38,651 nucleotides of DNA from an uncultured Holdemanella sp. Lineage in GTDB: Bacteria > Bacillota_I > Bacilli_A > Erysipelotrichales > Erysipelotrichaceae. The notes beneath the pieces were generated by a model. It ran no database searches, was not told where the DNA came from, and was given only the letters and a program-made list of their open reading frames with translations. Where the stretch lies: the NCBI RefSeq assembly GCF_934772795.1, contig NZ_CAKVMR010000018.1, positions 1-38,651 of the forward strand, given 5' to 3'. The position numbers and the translations under genes are program-made. Below, in pieces: positions 24,702-32,888 of this stretch; position 1 is the first letter of the stretch; every line of letters begins with the position of its first letter.

Positions 24702-25797
24702 TAAATCTAAAGTGCATTACATCGCCATCTTGCACGACATAATCCTTTCCTTCTAGGCGCAAGCGTCCTGCTTCTTTAATAGCTAATTCGCTACCTAATT
24801 CATCGATATCTTCAAAACGATATACTTCAGCACGAATAAATCCCTTCTTGAAATCTGTGTGGATAACACCTGCACAATCTGGTGCTTTCATGCCTTTTTT
24901 AAATGTCCATGCACGACATTCATCTTCTCCAGCCGTTAAGAATGTACATAAATCCAATACGGCATAAGCCTTTTGAATCAATTGATCCAAACCAGATGTT
25001 TCAACACCTAATTCTTCTAAGAAAGCATCTTTTTCTTCTTTATCTAAACCAGACAATTCTTCTTCCATTTGCGCACATAAGGCAACAACCTGGTTATTTT
25101 GGCTTTGTGCATATTCTTTTACTTGGTTATAGTAAGCACATGAATCTGGGTCCATGATCCCTTCATCATCTAGGTTGGCAACATAAATCATTGGTTTAGC
25201 TGTTAATAAGTTATAGCCTTTCATTAAGATTTGTTCATCTTCATTCAACTCTAATGAACGAGCTGGTTTTCCTTCTTCTAAGATTGGTTGTAGACGATCT
25301 AATAAAGCCAATTCATCCAATGATTCTTTATCCTTGTTTGTCTTAGCCTTACGCTCGATCTTACTTCTACGATTTTCAATTGTCTGAAGATCAGCTAAAG
25401 TTAATTCTAGATTGATAATTTCAATATCACGAATTGGATCTACACTATTTTCAACGTGTGTGATATCTGGATTGTCAAAACAACGAACTACGTGGCAAAT
25501 CGCATCTGTTAAACGAATGTTTGATAAGAATTGGTTACCAAGTCCTTCACCTTGACTGGCTCCCTTAACTAATCCTGCGATATCTGTAAATTCAAATGTT
25601 GTATAAATTGTCTTTTTCGGATTAAAAATTTCAACCAAACGATCAATACGATAGTCTGGTACTTCTACAACGCCTACATTAGGCTGAATTGTCGCAAATG
25701 GATAGTTTGCGGCTTCTACCTGTGATTTTGTGATAGCGTTAAATAAAGTGGACTTTCCTACGTTAGGAAGACCAACAATTCCTGCAGTTAATGGCAT
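24694..25797 (-). CDS. ychF: Redox-regulated/ribosome-associated ATPase YchF (Obg family)
   Basis: A universally conserved P-loop protein that binds ribosomes and hydrolyses ATP rather than GTP. G1 is GLPNVGKST (8-16), G3 DIAGLVKGAS, with a coiled-coil insertion in the middle and a C-terminal TGS domain (AWTFKKGMKAPDCAGVIHTDFKKGF in part). The 367-residue length is exact for the family. It begins 20 bases after the DUF951 gene and overlaps the protease gene downstream. Confidence 0.97.
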   Translation of the reverse strand: MPLTAGIVGLPNVGKSTLFNAITKSQVEAANYPFATIQPNVGVVEVPDYRIDRLVEIFNPKKTIYTTFEFTDIAGLVKGASQGEGLGNQFLSNIRLTDAICHVVRCFDNPDITHVENSVDPIRDIEIINLELTLADLQTIENRRSKIERKAKTNKDKESLDELALLDRLQPILEEGKPARSLELNEDEQILMKGYNLLTAKPMIYVANLDDEGIMDPDSCAYYNQVKEYAQSQNNQVVALCAQMEEELSGLDKEEKDAFLEELGVETSGLDQLIQKAYAVLDLCTFLTAGEDECRAWTFKKGMKAPDCAGVIHTDFKKGFIRAEVYRFEDIDELGSELAIKEAGRLRLEGKDYVVQDGDVMHFRFNV

Positions 25798-25817
25798 AAA
25801 TTCAATACATCCTCTCT

Positions 25818-26009
25818 CTACTCTTCTTCATGTCGAATTACTTTTTTTAATTTCTTTTCAAATTTTTGTCTAGGCATTAAAACACTGGCTCCACAACCTA
25901 AACATTTAATTCGAATATCAGCACCCATACGAATAATTTTCCATTCATTGGACTTATGACAAGGATGCTCTTTTTTCATTTCTACAATATCATTTAATCC
26001 ATATTCCAT
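25818..26009 (-). CDS. DUF951 family protein
   Basis: A 63-residue protein (MEYGLNDIVEMKKEHPCHKSN, in part) with the GCGASVLMPRQKFEKKLKK end of DUF951. Cysteines at CHK and CLGC suggest a small metal- or nucleic-acid-binding fold; the function is unknown. In Firmicutes it commonly sits directly before ychF, as here. The start at 26009 follows GGAGAA and is 2 bases after the folD stop; an upstream in-frame start would lie inside folD. Confidence 0.88.
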   Translation of the reverse strand: MEYGLNDIVEMKKEHPCHKSNEWKIIRMGADIRIKCLGCGASVLMPRQKFEKKLKKVIRHEEE

Positions 26010-26011
26010 AA

Positions 26012-26866
26012 TTATTCTCCTTGCATATGCATATGATATGCATCCAGCGTATTCGATAATAACATACAAACCGTCATTGGACCAACACCTTTTGGCACTG
26101 GACTTACATAACTTGCCTTTTTCGCAACCGATTCAAAGTCACAATCCCCTACAAGTTTTCCATTGACACGATTGATACCTACATCAATAACAACAGCCCC
26201 TTCTTTCACCCAATTTTCATTGACCATTTGCGCGACACCCATCGCAACAATCAAAATATCAGCTTGTGAAGCAATCTTTTCAATATCCGGCGTTTTTGAA
26301 TGAACAATTGTCACTGTCGCGTTACGATTTTGAAGCAGTAATGCAACCGGTTTTCCTACAAGATTACTTCTTCCACAGACCACAGCACGTTTACCTGATA
26401 GATCTTTACATCCAATCGAATCTAACATGGCCATAACACCTTGTGGCGTACAAGGAATAAATCCTGGACGATTCGTAAGTAAACAACCAGCATTCATGGG
26501 GTGTAAGCCATCTACATCCTTTTGCGGATCAATCAACTCTAAGGCGGCTGTTTCATCTAAATGCGAAGGTAAAGGCATTTGCACTAAAATACCATCGACT
26601 TCAGAATCTAGATTTAAGCCCATGATCACATCACTTAATTCTTTTTGTGATACATTTTCATCTAGACGAATTGTTCTTTGAAGCATCCCAATAGAAGAAC
26701 AAGCCTTTTCTTTACCACGAACATAAGACATACTTGCCGGATTATTTCCAACAAGTACAACACTTAATAATGGTAGTCTTGCCCCTTCAGCACGAATATC
26801 ATCTATTTTTTGTTTCATTTGAGACTTGATGTTATCCGCAAGTACATTTCCATAAATAATTTCCAT
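26012..26866 (-). CDS. folD: Bifunctional methylenetetrahydrofolate dehydrogenase/cyclohydrolase FolD
   Basis: FolD interconverts 5,10-methylene-, methenyl- and 10-formyl-tetrahydrofolate with NADP(H), supplying one-carbon units. The 284 residues include the catalytic Y...K in SYVRGKEKA, VQMPLPSH, DVDGLHPMN, the NADP motif VVCGRSNLVGKPVALLL and PVPKGVGPMTV. It overlaps dtd by one base (TAATG) and has AAGGAG in the dtd end. Confidence 0.97.
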   Translation of the reverse strand: MEIIYGNVLADNIKSQMKQKIDDIRAEGARLPLLSVVLVGNNPASMSYVRGKEKACSSIGMLQRTIRLDENVSQKELSDVIMGLNLDSEVDGILVQMPLPSHLDETAALELIDPQKDVDGLHPMNAGCLLTNRPGFIPCTPQGVMAMLDSIGCKDLSGKRAVVCGRSNLVGKPVALLLQNRNATVTIVHSKTPDIEKIASQADILIVAMGVAQMVNENWVKEGAVVIDVGINRVNGKLVGDCDFESVAKKASYVSPVPKGVGPMTVCMLLSNTLDAYHMHMQGE

Positions 26867-27315
26867 TAAAACAACTCCTTTGAATCCAATACAATCGTTA
26901 CTGGACCATCATTCAATAATTCAATCTTCATATCAGCACCAAAAATACCTGTTTCAACATGCATACCTTGTTCTTGTAGCTTCTGATTGAATTGATCATA
27001 CAATGTTGTAGCTAAATCTGGTTTACCTGCATTTGTAAAACTTGGGCGGTTACCCTTTTTACAATCCGCATATAAAGTAAATTGAGAAATAGAAAGAATA
27101 CTTCCTTCTACGTCTTGAATGGATTTATTCATCTTCCCATTTTCATCTTCAAAAATTCGCAAGAATAAAATCTTATGAATCATTTTATCAATAATTTCAT
27201 TTGTATCTTCATTATTGAATCCTACAAAAATACAATATCCATGATCAATTTGACCTGTTATTTGACCATCTACTGTACATTTTGCGTTCTTTGCCCTTTG
27301 AATTACTACTCTCAT
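26866..27315 (-). CDS. dtd: D-aminoacyl-tRNA deacylase
   Basis: A proofreading enzyme that removes D-amino acids from mischarged tRNA. The 149-residue protein has the family's SQFTLYAD and NDGPVTIVLDS motifs, the latter carrying the Gly-Pro cross-subunit motif. The ATG at 27315 overlaps the ispF stop (ATGA); an earlier in-frame codon is less likely. It is part of the seven-gene operon. Confidence 0.95.
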   Translation of the reverse strand: MRVVIQRAKNAKCTVDGQITGQIDHGYCIFVGFNNEDTNEIIDKMIHKILFLRIFEDENGKMNKSIQDVEGSILSISQFTLYADCKKGNRPSFTNAGKPDLATTLYDQFNQKLQEQGMHVETGIFGADMKIELLNDGPVTIVLDSKELF

Positions 27316-27794
27316 CCTTTTTTCTCCAATATACAAACACTAAGGCTTACAATACCTTCTTCATTTCCTACAAAACCAAGTTTTTCTCCCCGCGTAGCCT
27401 TAATTGAAACATCTTCTATATCACAATGTAATACATTTGAAATATTAGTACGCATAGAAATTATGTGTGGCGCCATTTTAGGTCTTTCAGCCAAAATAGT
27501 CGCATCTACATTACCAATCTGATATCCCATTTCATCCATCATATCATAGATATGTCCTAATAAGACAAGGCTATTAGCACCTTTATATTTAGGATCTGTA
27601 TCTGGAAAATGTTTTCCTAAATCACCTAGTGCAAGTGCCCCTAAAATACTTTCACCAATCGCATGAGTTAAAACATCGGCATCTGAGTGACCTAAAAGTC
27701 CTTTGGTATGTTCAATTTCAACGCCGCCTAGAATAAGTTTACGCCCCATTACAAGCTGATGAATATCTACGGCTTGTCCAATACGTATATTATG
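27312..27794 (-). CDS. ispF: 2-C-methyl-D-erythritol 2,4-cyclodiphosphate synthase
   Basis: IspF catalyses the fifth step of the MEP isoprenoid pathway, releasing CMP. The metal motif is D11-I-H13 in GQAVDIHQL, followed by GGVEIEHTKGLLGHSDADV and the KATRGEKLGFVGNEEG end. The 160-residue form starts at 27794 after GGTGG and overlaps the nitroreductase stop. No other MEP gene is in the window. Confidence 0.96.
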   Translation of the reverse strand, partial: HNIRIGQAVDIHQLVMGRKLILGGVEIEHTKGLLGHSDADVLTHAIGESILGALALGDLGKHFPDTDPKYKGANSLVLLGHIYDMMDEMGYQIGNVDATILAERPKMAPHIISMRTNISNVLHCDIEDVSIKATRGEKLGFVGNEEGIVSLSVCILEKKG

Positions 27795-28305
27795 CATAAA
27801 CCACCTTAGACGTTCTTTCAGCACGCTTTCCAAGCTCTTCGTCTCTATAACCTAAAATACAATGTCCTATACCTTCGTAAGATTCTGGTATTCCCCATTT
27901 ATTCTTTAATTCTTTACCAAAGTCTGTTTCAAATGTTTCTTTAGCACGGTGGATCCAGCATGAATCAACACCTAAGGCGTGAGCAGCATTCATTAGATTA
28001 CCCATAGCCAAAGCTCCATCGTATAAATATGTAGGGGCATTGGTATCCGCAAAGACAATAATCAAACTCTTTGCGCCATAGAATGGGTCTGCCGATGAAT
28101 TCATGACTTCCGCATTCTTTTTAGATAATTCTTTTACTAATTCTTCATCTTCAACAGCGACAAAGGCAAAGATTTGACGATTCATGCCACTTGGTGCACA
28201 TTGACCTGCATAAATAATTTTTTCAATCAAATCGTGACTCACCTTTGTATTATTATATTTTCTCACACTTCTTCTCTCTACAAGATTTTTATATGCTTCA
28301 TTCAT
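27790..28305 (-). CDS. Nitroreductase family protein (FMN-dependent)
   Basis: A 171-residue flavoprotein with the FMN-binding start ERRSVRKYNNTKV, the AGQCAPSGMNRQ motif and GIGHCILGYRDEE near the end. Substrates of the family range from quinones to nitro compounds and cannot be predicted here. It is the first gene of the operon that continues through ispF to the site-2 protease. GGAGG precedes the start, and the promoter is strong. Confidence 0.9.
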   Translation of the reverse strand: MNEAYKNLVERRSVRKYNNTKVSHDLIEKIIYAGQCAPSGMNRQIFAFVAVEDEELVKELSKKNAEVMNSSADPFYGAKSLIIVFADTNAPTYLYDGALAMGNLMNAAHALGVDSCWIHRAKETFETDFGKELKNKWGIPESYEGIGHCILGYRDEELGKRAERTSKVVYA

Positions 28306-28332
28306 AATATTTTGCCTCCAAAACTACCTCAT

Positions 28333-28361
28333 ATTATACAATACAAAATCTTAATATACAA
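28333..28361 (-). promoter_or_regulatory. Promoter of the nitroreductase-ispF-dtd-folD operon
   Basis: Minus strand: TTGTAT (28361-28356), 17-base spacer, TATAAT (28338-28333). The -35 box begins within the T-tract of the preceding gene's terminator. Confidence 0.75.
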
Positions 28362-28389
28362 AAAAAAGCCTGGCTAAAAAGCCAAGCTT
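28359..28389 (-). terminator. Terminator of the second NlpC/P60 gene
   Basis: Minus strand AAGCTTGGCT (28389-28380) pairs with AGCCAGGCTT (28375-28366) with one mismatch, followed by TTTTTTT. Confidence 0.85.
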
Positions 28390-28401
28390 AAAGTTTAAAA
28401 A

Positions 28402-29439
28402 TTATCTAACAACACGAATGAATTGTGGAGATGCTGCTGTGCTTAAATATGCACTAGCAATTACAGTCTTACCTTCGTAGTTTCCATGAACAGCTTGTCC
28501 ATTTCCAATATAGATAGCGATGTGGTCAACACCACGTCCACCATTGTTGTAATACAATAAGTCACCTTCTTGAGGATCGTTAGTGTAGTATCCATATTGA
28601 CCTGCGTATTGATCTGGCCATAATTGATAAGCATCACTTACACCGGCATTAGCTAAAGCTTGTTGTACAACTTGTGTACACCATAATCCATCAGTTACAC
28701 CTACTAATTTTTGTGCTTCTGAAGAAATTCTTTGTCCTAAAGTTGTAGCTGCAGGTGTTTCAACTGGTGCAGTTTCTTCTGGTGTAGCAGGAGTTTCAAC
28801 AGGAGTTGTTTCTTCTGGTGCTGCTGGAGTTTCAACTGGAGCTGTTTCTTCTGGAGCAGCTGGTGTTTCTGCAGGTGCAGTTTCTGCTGGAGCAGCTGGT
28901 GTTTCAGCTGGTGCAGTTTCTGTTGGAGCTGCAGGAGTTTCAACTGGTGCAGTTTCTGTTGGTGTTTCAACAGGTGCTGCTGGTGTTTCAACTGGTGCAG
29001 TTTCTTCTGGAGCTGCTGGTGTTTCAGCAGGAGCTTCTGCTGGAGTTTCAGTTGTATCTGTTGCTTCAGTTGTAGTTGCTGGAGTTTCAGCTACAGTTTC
29101 AACTACTTCTGCTGCTTTTTTTTCTGTTTCTTCTTTTACAGCTTCTTGACTAGCTGTTGCTACTGTTTCTTTCACTTCCCCTGTAATGTTACTTGAAACG
29201 CTAGCTGTTGTTGCTTCTTCAGTCTTTGAAGAATTTACTGTTCCATCTTCTGAGAAATAGTAAGATTTTCCTTCGATTTCTTGCCATCCTTTTGCTACAG
29301 TTTTATCTTCATTGACATAGCGATCACCATGCCATCCAGGTTCTTCCTTGGCTGCAACTACTGTTGCTACAACAGGGAAAGCAGATGCTACACAAAGAAT
29401 CGCCGCGACTTTTTTACCATTATTTTCTACAAAGTTCAT
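28402..29439 (-). CDS. Secreted NlpC/P60 hydrolase with Pro/Thr/Glu repeat linker
   Basis: A 345-residue exported protein, paralogue of the gene at 12447-13694. A signal peptide (1-30) is followed by EEPGWHGDRYV, the same motif as in the paralogue. A single aromatic cell-wall repeat follows (KGWQEIEGKSYYFSEDG). Residues about 118-230 are a low-complexity ETPAAPEETAPV-type linker that could span the wall. The C-terminal NlpC/P60-like domain has C254 (GLWCTQVV), H306 (VDHIAIYIG) and H318. It probably cleaves peptidoglycan stem peptides. GGGGG precedes the start by 9 bases; it is monocistronic. Confidence 0.9.
   Translation of the reverse strand: MNFVENNGKKVAAILCVASAFPVVATVVAAKEEPGWHGDRYVNEDKTVAKGWQEIEGKSYYFSEDGTVNSSKTEEATTASVSSNITGEVKETVATASQEAVKEETEKKAAEVVETVAETPATTTEATDTTETPAEAPAETPAAPEETAPVETPAAPVETPTETAPVETPAAPTETAPAETPAAPAETAPAETPAAPEETAPVETPAAPEETTPVETPATPEETAPVETPAATTLGQRISSEAQKLVGVTDGLWCTQVVQQALANAGVSDAYQLWPDQYAGQYGYYTNDPQEGDLLYYNNGGRGVDHIAIYIGNGQAVHGNYEGKTVIASAYLSTAASPQFIRVVR
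28750..29088 (-). repeat. Repeats encoding the ETPAAPEETAPV linker
   Basis: Degenerate units of about 30-36 bases encode TPAAPxETAPxE. The composition is strongly biased on both strands, which opens long false frames rich in Leu and Gln. Copy number is likely to vary between strains. Confidence 0.8.
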
Positions 29440-29474
29440 TTTATTCTACCCCCTATTTAAAATAGTTCACGATT

Positions 29475-29503
29475 AGTTTACCACGAAACCACCTCTCAAA
29501 CAA
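29475..29503 (-). promoter_or_regulatory. Promoter of the second NlpC/P60 gene
   Basis: Minus strand: TTGTTT (29503-29498), 17-base spacer, TAAACT (29480-29475) preceded by TGG. The -10 variant equals that of the paralogous gene. Confidence 0.6.
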
Positions 29504-29536
29504 CCCTAAATTCATTTTTTTGGTTAGAATCAATCA

Positions 29537-29560
29537 AAAGAAAAGGCCTCAAAGAGGCCT
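29537..29560 (-). terminator. Terminator of pgk-tpiA
   Basis: Minus strand AGGCCTC pairs with GAGGCCT around TTT, followed by TTTTCTTTTG. Confidence 0.85.
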
Positions 29561-29573
29561 AATTTATCATCAA

Positions 29574-30320
29574 TTATTTTGTTTTTTCAATGATTTCTGT
29601 GAAGCTATCTTCTTTCAAGCTAGCACCACCAATTAATGCACCATCGATATCTGGTTGAGCCATATATTCAACGATGTTGTTAGGTTTAACACTTCCACCG
29701 TATTGGATACGTACTTTTTCAGCAGCTTCTTCACCATACATATCCTTAACTTGGTCACGTACGATCTTACAGCAGTTTTCAGCGATTTCTACTGAAGCAG
29801 ATTTTCCAGTTCCGATAGCCCAGATTGGTTCGTAGGCAATAACCATTTCACCTACACATTTTGGACATAAATCAGCTAAAGAACCAGCTAATTCTTCACG
29901 AATTACTTTTTCTGAGTTTCCAGCATCGTAATCAGCTTCTGTTTCACCAACACATAAGATTGGAGTGATTCCAGCTTTAATTAAACGTTTTGCTTTTTTG
30001 TTTACTGTTTCATCAGTATCACCGAACATTTCACGACGTTCTGAGTGACCAATAATGCAGTATTTAACTCCCATTTCTTCTAACATAGGAACACTAACTT
30101 CACCAGTGAAAGCTCCACTATCTTCAAAGTGGCAGTTTTCAGCAGCTACAACTAAGTTTTTAGCGTGATCCAATGCAGTTCTTAAATCAGTAAATGGACA
30201 TCCAATTCCATAAGTAGCATTTTCGCTAGCAGCAACACCGTCAACAGCTTCGAAGAAAGCTTTTGTTTCAGCGTTGTTTTTGTTCATTTTCCAGTTTCCA
30301 ACGATAATAGGTTTTCTCAT
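29574..30320 (-). CDS. tpiA: Triosephosphate isomerase
   Basis: It interconverts dihydroxyacetone phosphate and glyceraldehyde 3-phosphate in glycolysis. In the 248 residues, the N-terminal GNWKMN holds the catalytic Asn and Lys, GHSERR holds the catalytic His, YEPIWAIGTG the catalytic Glu, and GGSVKPNN and ALIGGASL bind phosphate. It begins 18 bases after pgk, with AAGGAG. Strong codon bias fits high expression. Confidence 0.98.
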   Translation of the reverse strand: MRKPIIVGNWKMNKNNAETKAFFEAVDGVAASENATYGIGCPFTDLRTALDHAKNLVVAAENCHFEDSGAFTGEVSVPMLEEMGVKYCIIGHSERREMFGDTDETVNKKAKRLIKAGITPILCVGETEADYDAGNSEKVIREELAGSLADLCPKCVGEMVIAYEPIWAIGTGKSASVEIAENCCKIVRDQVKDMYGEEAAEKVRIQYGGSVKPNNIVEYMAQPDIDGALIGGASLKEDSFTEIIEKTK

Positions 30321-30338
30321 CTTAAGTACATCTCCTTA

Positions 30339-31523
30339 TTACTTTTCGCTGATAATAGCGATACCAGGTAATGTTTTACCTTCCATGTATTCCAAACTAG
30401 CTCCACCACCAGTTGAAACGTGAGAGAATTTGTCTGCATATCCTAATTGTTTTGCAGCAGCAGCAGAGTCTCCACCACCGATTACTGTAATAGCATCTGG
30501 TAATTCAGAGATTGCTTTACATACTTCTTCAGTACCTTTAGCGAATTTAGGCATTTCGAATACACCCATAGGTCCATTCCATACTACAGTTTTAGCACCA
30601 GCTAAAGTTTCTTTGAACAATTCAACAGATTTAGGACCAATATCTAATCCCATCCATCCATCAGGAATTTGTCCAGCATCTGCAACAGAAGTGTTAGCTT
30701 CTTCACTAAATGCATCCGCAATTACGTTATCTACAGGAAGAACTAATTTGTCTCCAGCTTTTTCTAAATATTCTTTTGCTAAATCCAATTTGTCATCTTC
30801 AACTAATGAAGTACCGATTGAACCACCAACAGCTTTAGAGAATGTATAAGCCATTCCACCACCGATGATAACTTTGTCAGCTTTTTTCAATAAGTTGTCA
30901 ACAACATCGATTTTACTAGATACTTTAGATCCACCAATGATAGCTACGAATGGGTGAGCTGGTTCATCAACAGCTTTTCCTAACATTGTAACTTCTTTTT
31001 CAACTAAGAATCCTAATCCGTTTTCTTTAATGTTTGTAGGGATACCTACAGTAGAAGCGTGAGCACGGTGAACAGATCCGAATGCATCTTCAACGAATAC
31101 TTCACCTAAGCTAGCCCAATATGCACCTAATTCAGGATCATTTTTGCTTTCGCCTTTTTCGTAACGAGTATTTTGCATTAATACGATTTCCCCATCAGCT
31201 AATGCATTTACAGCGTTTTCTAATTCTTCACCACGAGTTACTGGGCAGAAAGATACTTTTACTTCTGGTAACAATTCTTGTAAACGTACGGCTACGCATT
31301 CCAAGTTGTTTTTAGCTTTGTCTTCTTCAGTCTTAACTTTTCCTAAGTGAGACATCAAAATAACTTTAGCTTTGTTTTCTACTAAATATTTAATTGTAGG
31401 TAAAGCCATTACGATACGGTTATCATCAGTGATAACACCATCTTTTCTTGGCACGTTAAAATCACAACGTACGATGACCTTTTTTCCAGCTACATCAAGG
31501 TCTTTAACAGTTCTCTTTGTCAT
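30339..31523 (-). CDS. pgk: Phosphoglycerate kinase
   Basis: It transfers phosphate from 1,3-bisphosphoglycerate to ADP in glycolysis. The 394-residue form starting MTKRTVKDLD is preferred for its AGGAGG at 31530-31535; an earlier start at 31556 falls next to the -10 box. Motifs include VIVRCDFNVPR, LMSHLGK, HRAHAST, FVAIIGGSKVSSKI and GGGDSAAAAKQLG. It is co-transcribed with tpiA. The gap gene that often precedes pgk is absent here. Confidence 0.98.
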   Translation of the reverse strand: MTKRTVKDLDVAGKKVIVRCDFNVPRKDGVITDDNRIVMALPTIKYLVENKAKVILMSHLGKVKTEEDKAKNNLECVAVRLQELLPEVKVSFCPVTRGEELENAVNALADGEIVLMQNTRYEKGESKNDPELGAYWASLGEVFVEDAFGSVHRAHASTVGIPTNIKENGLGFLVEKEVTMLGKAVDEPAHPFVAIIGGSKVSSKIDVVDNLLKKADKVIIGGGMAYTFSKAVGGSIGTSLVEDDKLDLAKEYLEKAGDKLVLPVDNVIADAFSEEANTSVADAGQIPDGWMGLDIGPKSVELFKETLAGAKTVVWNGPMGVFEMPKFAKGTEEVCKAISELPDAITVIGGGDSAAAAKQLGYADKFSHVSTGGGASLEYMEGKTLPGIAIISEK

Positions 31524-31558
31524 GTATATTCCTCCTACTGTCATTTTTTTGCACATCC

Positions 31559-31587
31559 ATTATATCACTACATAAATTGATTGACTA
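31559..31587 (-). promoter_or_regulatory. Promoter of pgk-tpiA
   Basis: Minus strand: TAGTCA (31587-31582), 17-base spacer, TATAAT (31564-31559) preceded by TGA. The perfect extended -10 compensates for a poor -35. Confidence 0.65.
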
Positions 31588-31593
31588 GTTTTT

Positions 31594-31639
31594 CACAAGT
31601 AAAATATTTCACAAAAAGCGCTTACATCACTTACTTGTG
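31594..31639. promoter_or_regulatory. Inverted repeat with cre-like core between rlmH and pgk
   Basis: CACAAGTAA (31594-31602) and TTACTTGTG (31631-31639) are perfect 9-base arms 28 bases apart. Between them, minus-strand TGTAAGCGCTTTTT (31626-31613) matches the left two thirds of a CcpA cre site (compare TGTAAGCGCTTACA). One arm includes the rlmH stop codon. It could be a weak rlmH terminator, an operator upstream of the pgk promoter, or both. Confidence 0.35.
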
Positions 31640-32104
31640 GTAATTCCGACCATTATTGATCATAAAACCACGATAAATCTGTTCCAACATCAAGACACGC
31701 GTCATTAAATGCGTAAAAGTTAGATCCGATAATTTCCAACGATAATTTGCTCTAGAAACTAATTTTTCACTCGGTCCAAGACTTCCCGCAATCACAAAGA
31801 CAATATTTGAATACTTCATTTGCCACATATCCAAATTCTTCGCAAACGACTCAGAATCAATCATCTTGCCATGAAGATCAAGCAAGACCACAAAATCCTG
31901 ATCTGATAGTTTTTCTAAAACACGATTTCCCTCTTTTTCCTTCACCAATAAAACCTCGGCTTCTCTAGAAACATGCTCATTCGCCTCATCTTTTACCTCG
32001 ATTTCACTAAACTTACAAAAAGCCGACAATCGCTTTATATATTCTTTTTCTAAAGACTGTAACGCCTTATCTTTATTCTTACCAATCGCAATTAATTTAA
32101 TCAC
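31631..32104 (-). CDS. rlmH: 23S rRNA (pseudouridine1915-N3)-methyltransferase RlmH
   Basis: A 157-residue SPOUT methyltransferase that modifies pseudouridine 1915 in helix 69 of assembled ribosomes. The SAM knot region is FVIAGSLGPSEKL, followed by MTRVLMLEQIYRGFMI and the invariant C-terminal YHK. The start is GTG at 32104 with GGAGGG just upstream. It is separated from the ATPase gene upstream by 46 bases and may be co-transcribed with it. Confidence 0.95.
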   Translation of the reverse strand: MIKLIAIGKNKDKALQSLEKEYIKRLSAFCKFSEIEVKDEANEHVSREAEVLLVKEKEGNRVLEKLSDQDFVVLLDLHGKMIDSESFAKNLDMWQMKYSNIVFVIAGSLGPSEKLVSRANYRWKLSDLTFTHLMTRVLMLEQIYRGFMINNGRNYHK

Positions 32105-32150
32105 AATATCCCTCCAAACAAATACATTATCCTAAAAACATAAATGATTT

Positions 32151-32849
32151 TCAATTATCATTTTCTTTAATATCCTTCACAAAATAATCATAGCGATCCA
32201 AAAATAACTTCATTGTTTGATAGCTAGAAGTCGATTTATAATCCACTTCTTCTACCTTACCCTCATCAAACGATAAGATTTGTGCACCTGGAAACCCCAA
32301 TAATATAGGAGAGTGTGTCGCAATGATAAATTGACAATTTTGTTTCACACATGATTGAATTAAATAGAGTAGTGCCAATTGATTCTGACAAGATAAAGCT
32401 GCTTCGGGTTCATCCAACAAGTAAAGTCCATTTTTATTTGTTTGTTTCATCAATACAGAAAAGAAACTTTGACCATGCGATTGATCATGATATCTTTCAG
32501 AAAAAACGCCACTATATTCCATTTCCTTTGTCGCCACATTGTAGAAGCTTTCAGCTCTTAAGAAATACATCCAATCCGGTTTTCTAGAACGCCACAAACG
32601 CATATGATTATGCAAATTCGAATACGAGTCATATGTAGAAAAATTATAGTTCCTTGTTCCACCTTCTGGATTCAATCCATTTTTAATCGCAAGAGCCTCC
32701 AACAAAGTGGATTTACCACTTCCATTTTCTCCACAAAAGAAGGTTACCGGCTTACTAAAAGTTAATTGATCAATACTTCGAATACTTTGAATATCGGCCA
32801 CATAATCATCAACTTCGTCCCATAAGATATCAAATCCATTAATAAACAT
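32151..32849 (-). CDS. Stand-alone AAA/ABC-type ATPase, unknown role
   Basis: A 232-residue soluble ATPase of the AAA_21/COG3910 type. Walker A is GENGSGKST near 42-50, an SHGQSFFS signature-like segment follows, Walker B is LYLLDEPEAALS, and ATHSP is the switch. It lacks membrane parts and a nuclease domain, so it is neither a transporter subunit nor an OLD nuclease. The start at 32849 has AGGTG six bases upstream; earlier GTG and ATG codons overlap that site. Its biological role is unknown. It lies downstream of the terminator of the bce genes, so it is probably a separate unit. Confidence 0.82.
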   Translation of the reverse strand: MFINGFDILWDEVDDYVADIQSIRSIDQLTFSKPVTFFCGENGSGKSTLLEALAIKNGLNPEGGTRNYNFSTYDSYSNLHNHMRLWRSRKPDWMYFLRAESFYNVATKEMEYSGVFSERYHDQSHGQSFFSVLMKQTNKNGLYLLDEPEAALSCQNQLALLYLIQSCVKQNCQFIIATHSPILLGFPGAQILSFDEGKVEEVDYKSTSSYQTMKLFLDRYDYFVKDIKENDN

Positions 32850-32860
32850 AATCATCACCT

Positions 32861-32888
32861 AAAAAAATAGTACTCTATTCGAGTACTA
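32861..32888 (-). terminator. Terminator of the bceAB operon
   Basis: Minus strand TAGTACTC pairs with GAGTACTA around a 5-base loop, followed by TTTTTTTA. The first arm contains the TAG stop of the 25-codon ORF. Confidence 0.85.

Noticed and set aside
28737..29075. Leu/Gln-rich ORFs on both strands over the P60 linker
   Set aside because: They are out-of-frame readings of the Pro/Thr/Glu-coding repeats, which lack stops because of their composition.
28750..29088. CRISPR-like array
   Set aside because: The repeats are degenerate, lie in frame within a coding sequence and have no unique spacers. No CRISPR array was seen anywhere in the window.
32151..32849. OLD-family or defence-type ATPase
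   Set aside because: Only the ATPase core is present, with no TOPRIM or other effector domain and no defence neighbours.
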